Source of the DNA: Sphingopyxis alaskensis RB2256
Lineage (GTDB): Bacteria > Pseudomonadota > Alphaproteobacteria > Sphingomonadales > Sphingomonadaceae
Direction: 5' to 3'
Assembly: GCF_000013985.1 (NCBI RefSeq)
Contig: NC_008048.1
Location: forward strand, 1,674,001-1,738,000
DNA: 64,000 nt
Below the pieces are notes generated by a model, which did not search any database, was not told the origin of the DNA, and saw only the letters and a program-made list of their open reading frames with translations. Positions 1 to 9,269 of this stretch are shown here, piece by piece. The stretch's first letter is position 1; every line of letters starts with the position of its first letter. The position numbers were made by a program, and so were the translations under genes.

Positions 1-624
1 CTCGAAAAGCAATTTGCCGCCTACAAGGCCGAAATGGACAAGCGCCTTGCCGATCCAGCGGCAAGCGAAGACACGCCAACCCCTGCCAGCCTTGCACCGA
101 CGGTCAAGGCGCCCGCGGCGACCGCAGCGGTCGCAACCCCCACAACCAGACCGGCGAGCAAGCCGGGGGCCAAGCCCGCCGGACCCGACGCCGCCCGGCT
201 CGCGCTCGTCAAGGCGGTCGAGGTTCCGGCAACGGGCAACGAGACCAAGGACGCCTATGACTATGGCTATCGGCTTTGGGACGCCAAGCTCTATCCCGAG
301 GCGCAGGCGCAATTGAAAAGCGTCGTCGCCAAATGGCCGCAAAGCAGCTATGCGAGCTTTGCGCAGAATCTGCTTGGTCGCGCCTATCTCGACGAAGGCA
401 AGCCCAGCCTTGCCGCGGTCGCCTTCTACAATAATTACAAGGATCGCCCAAGTGGCCCGCGCGCGCCGCACAGCCTGATGTACATGGGCGTCGCGCTCGA
501 CAGGCTCGGTCGCAAGGCCGACGCCTGCAAGGCGTTCCGCGAACTCGACGAAGTCTATGGCGACAAGGCGCCGCAGGATGTCCGCACCGATGCTGCCGCC
601 GCAAAAGCAAAAGCCGGCTGTTGA
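1..624 (+). CDS. ybgF: Tol-Pal accessory protein YbgF/CpoB, C-terminal part
   Basis: Periplasmic protein that works with the Tol-Pal system to coordinate outer-membrane constriction with septal wall synthesis. The frame is already open at base 1, so the signal peptide and N-terminal coiled coil lie outside the window. What remains is a Pro/Ala-rich linker followed by TPR repeats, including DAYDYGYRLWDAKLYPEAQ and SYASFAQNLLGRAYLDEGK, the pattern of the family's C-terminal domain. It ends at a TGA and overlaps the start of tilS; a ybgF-tilS-ftsH order is common in alphaproteobacteria. The family call is firm; the missing N-terminus cannot be assessed. Confidence 0.88.
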   Translation, partial: LEKQFAAYKAEMDKRLADPAASEDTPTPASLAPTVKAPAATAAVATPTTRPASKPGAKPAGPDAARLALVKAVEVPATGNETKDAYDYGYRLWDAKLYPEAQAQLKSVVAKWPQSSYASFAQNLLGRAYLDEGKPSLAAVAFYNNYKDRPSGPRAPHSLMYMGVALDRLGRKADACKAFRELDEVYGDKAPQDVRTDAAAAKAKAGC

Positions 625-1582
625 AAGCGACGTCGCGGGGCGGCTCGCCGGCGATCTCGCGGCGCTGCTTGGCGTCGGCTGGCACCGGCTGCATTATGGC
701 GTCGCGGTATCGGGCGGCCCCGACAGCATGGCGCTGCTCTGGATGATGGTCTCGCTGCTGCCCGGTCAGGTGTGGGCGGCGACGGTCGATCATGGCCTGC
801 GCAAGGGATCGGACGATGAAGCGCGCATGGTCGCGGCCTTCTGCGCGCGCGAACATATCCCCCATTCGACACTGCGACCGCCGACGCCGATCCGCGGATC
901 GCTGCAGGCGGCGGCGCGCACCGAACGCTATCGTCTGCTCGAACAATGGCGCGAGGCCCATGCGCTCGACCATATCGTCACCGCGCATCATGCCGACGAT
1001 CAGCTCGAAACGATCGTCATGCGGCTCAACCGCGCGAGCGGCGTCGGCGGGCTCGCCGCGATCCGCGCCACCAACGGCGCCGTGCTGCGCCCGCTCCTTG
1101 GCTGGCGACGCCGCGAACTGGTCGATGTCGCGCTCGACAACGACCTGCCCTTCATCGACGATCCCTCGAACAGCGACGATCGCTTCGACCGCGCGCGCCT
1201 GCGTCATGCGCTGCGCTCGCAGACCGCGCTCGACCCCGTAGCCGCGGCGAAATCGGCGGCATGGCTCGCCGAGGCCGACGAGGCGCTCGACTGGACGGTC
1301 GATCGGCTCATCGCGGACTGGCCCGACGCCTCCGACATTGCGGTGATCCGCGACGAAGCCTATCCACCCGAACTGTTCCGCCGCATCGTGGCCCATCGGC
1401 TGCGCGCCAATGCGCCGCAGCTGGCGCTGCGCGGCGCCGCGCTCGACGGCGTGATCGCCGCGATGCGCGCCGGGCGGCGCGCGATGGTCGGCGCCTTGCT
1501 GATCGACGCCGATCGCGGGCTCGCAGGGACGATCTGGCGCATTTCCGCGGCGCCGCGCCGGAAGGCGCCCAAAAAGGCCTGA
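590..1582 (+). CDS. tilS: tRNA(Ile)-lysidine synthase TilS
   Basis: Converts C34 of the CAU-anticodon tRNA-Ile to lysidine using ATP and lysine, so the tRNA reads AUA instead of AUG. The N-type PP-loop motif SGGPDS is at about residues 41-46, followed by the family's VDHGLR and HHADDQLET segments. At about 330 aa it has the catalytic core and a short substrate-binding region but little of the C-terminal domain seen in E. coli. The start is uncertain: ATG 590 has AGGA 11 nt upstream, while in-frame ATGs at 557 and 578 lie deeper inside ybgF with weaker ribosome-binding sites. It overlaps ybgF and probably shares its transcript. Confidence 0.93.
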   Translation: MLPPQKQKPAVESDVAGRLAGDLAALLGVGWHRLHYGVAVSGGPDSMALLWMMVSLLPGQVWAATVDHGLRKGSDDEARMVAAFCAREHIPHSTLRPPTPIRGSLQAAARTERYRLLEQWREAHALDHIVTAHHADDQLETIVMRLNRASGVGGLAAIRATNGAVLRPLLGWRRRELVDVALDNDLPFIDDPSNSDDRFDRARLRHALRSQTALDPVAAAKSAAWLAEADEALDWTVDRLIADWPDASDIAVIRDEAYPPELFRRIVAHRLRANAPQLALRGAALDGVIAAMRAGRRAMVGALLIDADRGLAGTIWRISAAPRRKAPKKA

Positions 1583-1662
1583 TTGCCTCATTGTCATTTA
1601 ACCCGATTATCCTATCTTGTCGGGTAGGAGCGCGCATTGCGCCGTTGAGGAAAGAACTCCGA

Positions 1663-3606
<1,944 letters not shown>

Positions 3607-3667
3607 ATCGCTCGCCCAGGCTGTTCGATTCGGGGGCTGATCATTGGCGGGGAACAGATTGCGGCGC

Positions 3668-4054
3668 ATGACCGGCCGGGCCCGTGCGCGGCTCCTGTCT
3701 CCTGTTCTTGCCGCACCCCTTCTGTGCGCCATGGCGCCGGGCGACATGAGCATCGCCGCCTTCCTCGCACGCGCGGGATCGCTCGAACGGCTGGGGCCGC
3801 TCGCGCTCGCGACACCGCAGGGCCACCAGCTCAAGAATGAAGTGATCGCGGCGGGCAGGCGCTACAAGGCGCGCATCGACGCCGAGCGCCGCGCCGGCCG
3901 CAAGACGACGAGCTGCCCGCCCGAATCGGGCAGCCTGACCCCCGAACAATGGCTGGCGCATCTGCGCAGCTATCCGGAGCGCCTGCGCGGCCGGATCAGC
4001 ATCTATGCCGCCTTCGACGCGTTGATGAAGAAACGCTATCCCTGCCCCGCCTGA
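3668..4054 (+). CDS. Small exported protein of unknown function
   Basis: About 128 aa with a positively charged N-terminus and a hydrophobic stretch (LLSPVLAAPLLCAMAPG) that looks like a signal peptide. The mature part is helical and basic, with two cysteines (TTSCPPESG and the C-terminal RYPCPA) that could form a disulphide in the periplasm. I do not recognise a family. ATG 3668 is taken as the start; an in-frame TTG at 3644, with GGGGG about 8 nt upstream, would add eight residues. It follows ftsH by about 60 bp, precedes another exported protein, and keeps the local GC and codon pattern, so it looks like a real gene. Confidence 0.6.
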   Translation: MTGRARARLLSPVLAAPLLCAMAPGDMSIAAFLARAGSLERLGPLALATPQGHQLKNEVIAAGRRYKARIDAERRAGRKTTSCPPESGSLTPEQWLAHLRSYPERLRGRISIYAAFDALMKKRYPCPA

Positions 4055-4093
4055 TCCGCCAAGGATGCGGCAATGATGGACAAAGGAGCGGAC

Positions 4094-4582
4094 ATGCGAT
4101 CCGGTAAAATGTTGAGCAGCCTGCTGACCCTGGTCTGCCTCGCCATTTCATCCGCGCCCGCGACTGCGCAGGGCGGCGGCGCGCTGACGAGCAGGATCGA
4201 ACTGGAAAAGGCGTTGCCGACCGCCAACCGCAACGCGGAACTTTACACCTATGTCGATCCCAAGGTCGTCGTTCCCGGCGATCGTGTCCGGGTCACCCTG
4301 ACCTTCACGAACAACGGCACGGCGCCGGCGAGCGGCGTGAACATTACCAATCCGATCCCCGAAGGGCTCGTCTTCAACAGGACTGACGACAGCACCGATT
4401 TCAGCGTCTCGGTCGATGGCGGAAAGCGTTTCGGTCCGCTCGCTTCGTTGACGGTGCCTGTCGAAAATGCAGCTCCGCGGGCTGCGACCGCGTCCGACGT
4501 CACCCATGTGCGCTGGCTGTGGTCGCAACCCGTCGCGCCGCAGCAGAGCCGCTCCGTGGCCTTCTTCGGCCTCGTCAAATGA
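4094..4582 (+). CDS. Exported DUF11-like beta-sandwich protein
   Basis: A 162-aa protein with a clear Sec signal peptide (MLSSLLTLVCLAISSAPATAQ, cleavage near residue 26). The mature part resembles one DUF11 (conserved repeat) module: VVPGDRVRVTLTFTNNGTAP followed by NITNPIPEGLVF. Such Ig-like modules are found in bacterial surface and cell-wall proteins. No enzymatic motif is visible. ATG 4094 is preferred over ATG 4073 because AAAGGAG lies 5 nt upstream. It stands alone rather than as part of a large repeat protein, so the role is unknown; a periplasmic or surface binding role is inference. Confidence 0.72.
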   Translation: MRSGKMLSSLLTLVCLAISSAPATAQGGGALTSRIELEKALPTANRNAELYTYVDPKVVVPGDRVRVTLTFTNNGTAPASGVNITNPIPEGLVFNRTDDSTDFSVSVDGGKRFGPLASLTVPVENAAPRAATASDVTHVRWLWSQPVAPQQSRSVAFFGLVK

Positions 4583-4598
4583 AGGCCTGGCCGGGGCC

Positions 4599-5204
4599 AT
4601 GACGATCTATTGCGACGAATCGGGTGGGCTGAACGCGGGCGCCATGACCTTTTCCGCGGTGATGCTGACGCCCGCCGCAGCAAGCGCGATCCACACGCGC
4701 TTCCGCAGCGTCACCGGACTGCGCGGCGAACTCAAGGGCAGCCGGATCAGCCTTGTCGGGCGCGCGTGGTTGCTCGAACTCTTCGACCGCGCGGGCGGGC
4801 GCGCGTGGGTTGCGGTCGCCGAACGCGACCGGCTCGCGCAGAGCCCTGGCGGCAGGCTGCCGAGCGACCTCGAACTCTATGCCGCGCTGCTCGACCTCGC
4901 GATCGGCCGCTGGCTGCCCGAGACGGGCGGCGTGTGCACCGATGTCGTGATCGACGACGGGCGCTACGACCCCCATATCCTCGCCCGTGTCCGCGCCGAG
5001 ATTCAGGCGGGGCTCGGCCAGTGGGGCCGCGCCTCGCTCGCCGACAGCCGCCGCAGCGAGGGCGTGCAGATCGCCGATGTCATCGCCAACAGCCTGTTCA
5101 ACATTGCCGTCAAATCGCCGCGCGCGCGCCGCATCCGGACGCTGCTGAATCCGCTGCTGGAAACAAGGGCGATCCGCATCGCCGACCTCACTGCCATGCC
5201 ATAG
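4599..5204 (+). CDS. DUF3800 domain protein
   Basis: A 201-aa protein with the DUF3800 layout: an N-terminal acidic motif (IYCDESGG), a middle VIDDGRYD segment and a C-terminal SRRSEGVQIADVIANS block. The conserved acidic residues recall an RNase H-like nuclease fold, but the family has no established biochemical role. DUF3800 genes often occur in accessory or mobile regions. Here it starts 16 bp after the DUF11-like gene and its TAG stop touches the end of a palindromic element (5204-5375), so the element may have inserted exactly at its 3' end. No signal peptide, so it is cytoplasmic. Confidence 0.8.
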   Translation: MTIYCDESGGLNAGAMTFSAVMLTPAAASAIHTRFRSVTGLRGELKGSRISLVGRAWLLELFDRAGGRAWVAVAERDRLAQSPGGRLPSDLELYAALLDLAIGRWLPETGGVCTDVVIDDGRYDPHILARVRAEIQAGLGQWGRASLADSRRSEGVQIADVIANSLFNIAVKSPRARRIRTLLNPLLETRAIRIADLTAMP

Positions 5205-5375
5205 AGCGGCGTCCTGTATATCTGATCCACCGGGATTGCGTCAGGAAGCGTCTCGGCGAGGAGCGTTGTGCAGGCCGGGCTGGTTGCCCGGACAGGCAAC
5301 GCGACGAAGTCCGAGGGGCTTGCTGACGCAACCGCAGGCTCCGTCTCGGTGAATCAGATATACAGCACGCCGCTC
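5204..5375. repeat. 172-bp palindromic (MITE-like) element
   Basis: The two ends form an inverted repeat: 5204-5226 matches the reverse complement of 5353-5375 in 22 of 23 positions (core CTGTATATCTGAT). Further in, TTGCGTCAG near 5238 pairs with CTGACGCAA near 5323, and the centre holds a CCGGGC/GCCCGG hairpin (5275-5291). The whole could fold as one long hairpin. No transposase is inside and no clear target-site duplication is visible. It begins in the stop codon of the DUF3800 gene. Confidence 0.7.
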
Positions 5376-5380
5376 CAGAA

Positions 5381-5406
5381 AAGGGCCGCAGTTTCCCGCG
5401 GCCCCT
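5381..5406 (-). terminator. Terminator of rpoZ
   Basis: GC-rich hairpin (AAGGGCCGC paired with GCGGCCCCTT, one bulge) 24 bp after the rpoZ stop. Read on the minus strand the stem is followed by a short T-containing stretch. It lies just outside the palindromic element. Confidence 0.55.
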
Positions 5407-5429
5407 TGGCGATCGATTGTCAGCGGCGC

Positions 5430-5774
5430 TTATTCGAAGTCGCCGCCGCCGCCCGCGGGGCTGCGCGGCGGTGCCGCCGCGGTCAGGCGCAGCGCTTCGG
5501 CCGAGCGGCTGATTGAACTGATTTCATCGGGCGTATCGTCATCGTCGATGACGACCTTCTGCAACGAGCCGACGAGCGCTTCATGCAGATCCTTGGGACG
5601 GATCGTCTGCTCGGCGATCTCGCGCAGCGCGACGACAGGGTTCTTGTCGCGGTCGCGGTCGACGGTCAGCTCCGAGCCGCCCGAGATTTCGCGGGCGCGG
5701 TGCGCGGAGAGCAGGACCAGGTCGAAACGGTTGGGAACTTTGTCGACGCAATCCTCGACGGTAACGCGGGCCAT
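5430..5774 (-). CDS. rpoZ: RNA polymerase omega subunit
   Basis: Small subunit that helps assemble the beta' subunit into core RNA polymerase. The N-terminus [20 protein letters not shown] is the family signature, followed by [12 protein letters not shown] and [13 protein letters not shown]. At 114 aa it carries the extended C-terminal tail usual in alphaproteobacteria, rich in Gly and Pro. It is single on the minus strand, closed by a hairpin at 5381-5406, with about 135 bp to the divergent phospholipase D-like gene. Confidence 0.96.
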
Positions 5775-5909
5775 GATAATTCCTTAAACGGGAGAGGCCA
5801 GCCCTGTGCGGGGCATGGCGGCAAGCGCTGCGCGCTAGCAGGCTCGCCCCCGCCTGTCAACGAAAGCGCCGCCCTTGCGGCGCGCGCCAATGCCGTCCTA
5901 TGAGCAGGC

Positions 5910-7100
5910 ATGGCCGATCCCTGCCCCACTGCCGATCCGATGCAAGGGCTGACGGCGGACGTGGCGGATCATCGGATCGAGTTGATCTTCGACGGCGGCG
6001 AGCGGATGACGCGCCTGCTCCGACTGATCGATCGGGCGGCGCACAGCATCGACCTCATCATCTATATATTTGAAGGCGACGCCGCAGGACTCAGCGTCCT
6101 GCGCGCGCTGACCGCCGCGGCGCGGCGCGGCGTGCGCGTGCGCGTGTTGATCGACAGCTTCGGGTCGGGCGACACGCCCGACGCGCTGTTCGCGCCGCTG
6201 CGCGAAGCGGGCGGCGGCGCCACCTTTTTCTCGCGCCGCTGGCGTTCGTCCTATCTCATCCGCAATCACCAGAAGCTGATCCTGATCGACAATGCGGTTG
6301 CCATGACGGGGGGCTTCAACATCGCCGACGATTATCTGAGCGCGCCGCGCAGCGATGGCTGGCTCGACATCGGCATGATCGTCGAGGGGCCGAGCGTCGC
6401 GCGCGCGGCCGACTGGTTTGCCGAAATCCATGATTATACGGTCAGCAACGACGGTAAGCTCCTGATATTGCGGCGGCTGATCCGCGAATGGCCGGTCGAT
6501 GGCGGCGCAGTGTCATGGCTTGTCGGCGGGCCGACGCAGCGGCTTTCGCCCTGGGCACGCGCCGTGCGCGCCGACCTGAACGATGCGCGTCAACTCGACA
6601 TGGCAATGGCCTATTTTTCACCCGGCCAGGGCCTGCTCCGCCGCCTCGGCCGCGTCGCGCAGCGCGGTCGCGCGCGCTTCATCATGGCGGGCAAGTCCGA
6701 CAATGGCGCCACGATCGGGGCCTCGCGCCTTCTCTATGGCTATCTGCTTCGCAAGGGCGCCGACGTGTGGGAATATCGGCGGTGCAAGCTGCACATGAAG
6801 CTGATCGTCGTCGACGATGTGGTCTATATCGGCTCGGCCAATTTCGACGTGCGCAGCCTGTTCGTCAATGTCGAGCTGATGGTGCGGATCGCCGATGCCG
6901 GCTTTGCGGCGCAGATGCGGCGCTTTGTGGCGGGCCTCCAGCCCGATTGCGACATCATCACCGCCGAGGCGCACAAGGCACGCGCAAGCTGGTGGACGCG
7001 GCTGCGCTGGACACTCGCCTGGTTCGTCGTCGGCGTCGCCGATTATACGGTGTCGCGCAAACTCAACTTCGGCCTCGGTGACCCCGATCCCGATGTCTAG
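5910..7100 (+). CDS. Phospholipase D-like / cardiolipin synthase family protein
   Basis: A 396-aa enzyme of the PLD superfamily with two HKD-type motifs: NHQKLILIDNAVAMTGGFN (catalytic His about residue 120) and LHMKLIVVDDVVYIGSANFD (His about residue 295). Paired motifs of this spacing are typical of bacterial cardiolipin synthases of the ClsB/ClsC type, which act on phosphatidylglycerol, though some relatives are phosphodiesterases. There is no N-terminal transmembrane pair, so it resembles ClsB more than ClsA. A hydrophobic segment near the C-terminus (LRWTLAWFVVGVADYTV) may anchor it to the membrane. The stop lies 3 bp from that of the convergent methyltransferase; a shared role in phospholipid metabolism is plausible but inferred. 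Confidence 0.85.
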   Translation: MADPCPTADPMQGLTADVADHRIELIFDGGERMTRLLRLIDRAAHSIDLIIYIFEGDAAGLSVLRALTAAARRGVRVRVLIDSFGSGDTPDALFAPLREAGGGATFFSRRWRSSYLIRNHQKLILIDNAVAMTGGFNIADDYLSAPRSDGWLDIGMIVEGPSVARAADWFAEIHDYTVSNDGKLLILRRLIREWPVDGGAVSWLVGGPTQRLSPWARAVRADLNDARQLDMAMAYFSPGQGLLRRLGRVAQRGRARFIMAGKSDNGATIGASRLLYGYLLRKGADVWEYRRCKLHMKLIVVDDVVYIGSANFDVRSLFVNVELMVRIADAGFAAQMRRFVAGLQPDCDIITAEAHKARASWWTRLRWTLAWFVVGVADYTVSRKLNFGLGDPDPDV

Positions 7101-7103
7101 CCC

Positions 7104-7742
7104 CTAATCCTTCCAGGCCCAGAAGAGGAAACAGGGCGGCACATTCACCCACTCGAACGCATTGTCGATGCGGGCGAAATGCGCGGCAAGGAAATCGCGC
7201 GCGCGGGCACGGAACTGATAGACGAGGAAGGCGCCGCCGGGGCGCAGCACGCGGTGGGTCGCCGCGGCAATCGCCGGACCGACGCCGGCAGGCAGGGTCG
7301 AGAATGGCAGGCCGGAAAGCACATAATCGGCATGGTCGAACCCGTGCGCGCGAACAATGTCCTCGACGTCGGCGGCCGAACCATGGACCGCGATGAAACG
7401 GCTGTCGCGAATGTCCCTCCGCAGATAATCGACAAAATCCTCGTTCGTGTCGATCGCGATCAGGGTCGCGTCGCCGGCCAGGTGTTCGAGCACCGGGCGG
7501 CAGAAGGTGCCGACGCCGGGACCATATTCGACGAACAGCCTGGTGTTTTTCCAGTCGATGGGTTTCAGCATGTGGCGGATCAGCGTCGGCGACGACGGCA
7601 CGATCGACCCGACCATGACCGGATGCTTGATGAACCCGCGCACGAACATGCCCCACGGCCCGAAAAAGCGTTTCACCCCCTCGCGCAGTCGGCGGACCAG
7701 CGGGGCTTTGGTTTGTTGGGCCTGCGCCCGCGGATTGGTCAT
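7104..7742 (-). CDS. SAM-dependent methyltransferase, phospholipid N-methyltransferase (PmtA)-like
   Basis: A 212-aa class I methyltransferase. The SAM-binding motif I is LFVEYGPGVGTFCRPVL, with an acidic strand (LIAIDTNEDF) after it and GLPFSTLP as the post-motif loop. The segment before motif I (GFIKHPVMVGSIVPSSPTL) is characteristic of the PmtA branch, which methylates phosphatidylethanolamine towards phosphatidylcholine in alphaproteobacteria; the fold is also related to KsgA-type rRNA methylases. The basic, amphipathic N-terminus (VRRLREGVKRFFGPWGMFV) could mediate membrane contact. Substrate is inferred from family resemblance. It converges on the phospholipase D-like gene with a 3-bp gap. 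Confidence 0.75.
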   Translation of the reverse strand: MTNPRAQAQQTKAPLVRRLREGVKRFFGPWGMFVRGFIKHPVMVGSIVPSSPTLIRHMLKPIDWKNTRLFVEYGPGVGTFCRPVLEHLAGDATLIAIDTNEDFVDYLRRDIRDSRFIAVHGSAADVEDIVRAHGFDHADYVLSGLPFSTLPAGVGPAIAAATHRVLRPGGAFLVYQFRARARDFLAAHFARIDNAFEWVNVPPCFLFWAWKD

Positions 7743-7886
7743 GATGGCTTTCGCGTTGTTGGGTCGATCAAATGCGTGGCAAAATCAGGGGCGTCGCGCA
7801 AGGAAAGAGTCTGTCTTGACTCTGGACAGCCCGACGACGGTGTGTAGGGAGGGCGCACGGCTGACGGAGAGCAAAGAGGGGCGGAC

Positions 7887-9209
7887 ATGGCGACAGCATC
7901 GCACTCCATCCCCTCCGACCGCATGGCGGTGCTCTTCGCGGTGATGCTCGTCGCGGCGGCAGGCAACACCGCCATGCAGTCGATCCTTCCGGCTATCGGC
8001 GCCAAACTGCGCATCCCCGACGTGTGGGTCAGTCTGGCCTTCAGCTGGTCGGCGCTGCTCTGGGTGCTCACCGCGCCGCACTGGGCGCGCCAGTCGGACA
8101 AGCGCGGGCGCAAGGCGCTGATGGCGCTGGGGGTGATCGGTTTCCTGTCGTCGATGGCGCTGTGCGGTCTCGTCCTGTGGTCGGGGCTGCAGGGCTGGTT
8201 CGCGGCGGGCATGACCTTCGTCCTTTTCGCGCTCTTCCGCAGCCTTTATGGCGGGCTGGGTTCTGCCGCGCCGCCCGCGGTGCAGGCCTATGTCGCCGCG
8301 CGCACCGACCCCGACCAGCGGACGCAGGCGCTGTCGCTCGTCTCCTCCTCCTTCGGGCTCGGCACGGTGATCGGTCCCGCGATCGCGCCCTTCTTCATCC
8401 TTCCCGTCGTCGGCCTCGCCGGGCCACTGCTCGTCTTCGCTCTCATCGGGCTTGCCGTGCTCATCGCGCTGCGCTGGCGCCTTCCCAACGACGTGCCGCG
8501 CTTTGCCGCGCGCGGTTCGATCATGTCCTATCCCACCACCGGCGCGTCGTCGCAGGCCGCCACGGACGAAGATGACGAACAAACCTCCGATCGGAGCGCT
8601 TCCGAACCGCAGCCGCTGCGCTGGACCGACACGCGCGTGCGCCCTTGGCTTTTTGCCGGGTTCCTCGGCGGACAGGCGCAGGCGATGATGCTCGGCGTGA
8701 TCGGTTTTTTGATCCTCGACCGGCTGAACCTGCGGCTGCGTCCCGACGAGGGCGCGGCGATGACCGGCATCGTGCTGATGGCGGGCGCCTTTGCGACCCT
8801 GCTCTCGCAATGGGGACTGATCCCGCTCCTCAAAATGTCGCCGCGCACCGCGGTGCTCGGCGGCGCGGCGCTCGGCGGCGCGGGGACGCTCCTCACCGGC
8901 CTGTCTTACGACTTTCACGGTATCGTCATCGGTTTCGCCCTCGCCTCGCTCGGCTTCGGCCTGTTCCGTCCGGGGTTCACCGCCGGCGCCTCGCTCGCCG
9001 TGCCGCGCCGCGACCAGGGCGGGGTCGCGGGGATGACCGCGTCGATCAACGGATCGGCCTATATCGTCTCCCCCGCGATCGGCGTCCTCGTTTATAACTG
9101 GCACCCCATCGTGGCCTACGGCCTGATGGCGGGATTCTGCGGCTGGCTCGTGCTCTGGGGCTGGGCGGCGCTGCGGCTGGACCAGCCTGTTAGGGACAGG
9201 ACCCATTAA
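7887..9209 (+). CDS. MFS transporter
   Basis: A 440-aa major facilitator transporter with about 12 hydrophobic segments. Between helices 2 and 3 it has the family loop (ARQSDKRGRKALMALG), matching the MFS motif A pattern. A longer hydrophilic stretch (about residues 215-250, rich in Asp, Glu and Ser) forms the central cytoplasmic loop. Its nearest recognisable relatives are drug:H+ antiporters of the TetA type, but the substrate cannot be assigned from sequence. ATG 7887 follows GAGGGG by 5-6 nt. It is divergent from the methyltransferase across 144 bp. Confidence 0.85.
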   Translation: MATASHSIPSDRMAVLFAVMLVAAAGNTAMQSILPAIGAKLRIPDVWVSLAFSWSALLWVLTAPHWARQSDKRGRKALMALGVIGFLSSMALCGLVLWSGLQGWFAAGMTFVLFALFRSLYGGLGSAAPPAVQAYVAARTDPDQRTQALSLVSSSFGLGTVIGPAIAPFFILPVVGLAGPLLVFALIGLAVLIALRWRLPNDVPRFAARGSIMSYPTTGASSQAATDEDDEQTSDRSASEPQPLRWTDTRVRPWLFAGFLGGQAQAMMLGVIGFLILDRLNLRLRPDEGAAMTGIVLMAGAFATLLSQWGLIPLLKMSPRTAVLGGAALGGAGTLLTGLSYDFHGIVIGFALASLGFGLFRPGFTAGASLAVPRRDQGGVAGMTASINGSAYIVSPAIGVLVYNWHPIVAYGLMAGFCGWLVLWGWAALRLDQPVRDRTH

Positions 9210-9235
9210 TAGCGAACCACATCAGTAAATACCTT

Positions 9236-9261
9236 GTCATCCCGGCGAAGGCCGGGACGAC
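9236..9261. repeat. Single palindromic repeat (CCGGC-stem family), possible bidirectional terminator
   Basis: Perfect hairpin TCCCGGC-GAAG-GCCGGGA (9240-9257) flanked by GTCA and CGAC, between two convergent genes. It has the same core as the two hairpins inserted in glyS (17796-17889) and probably belongs to that dispersed family. It may also stop transcription from both sides. Confidence 0.65.
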
Positions 9262-9269
9262 ATGCGCAT

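Noticed and set aside
209..1597. 462-codon minus-strand open frame
   Set aside because: Antisense to ybgF and tilS; Arg-rich with no domain, a result of high GC codon bias.
1591..1617. ftsH promoter (TTGTCA and CTATCT)
   Set aside because: Spacing of 15 bp is short and matches are weak; mentioned under ftsH but not listed as a feature.
5268..5516. Small plus-strand frame across the palindromic element and rpoZ end
   Set aside because: Composed of repeat and antisense rpoZ sequence; no start signal.
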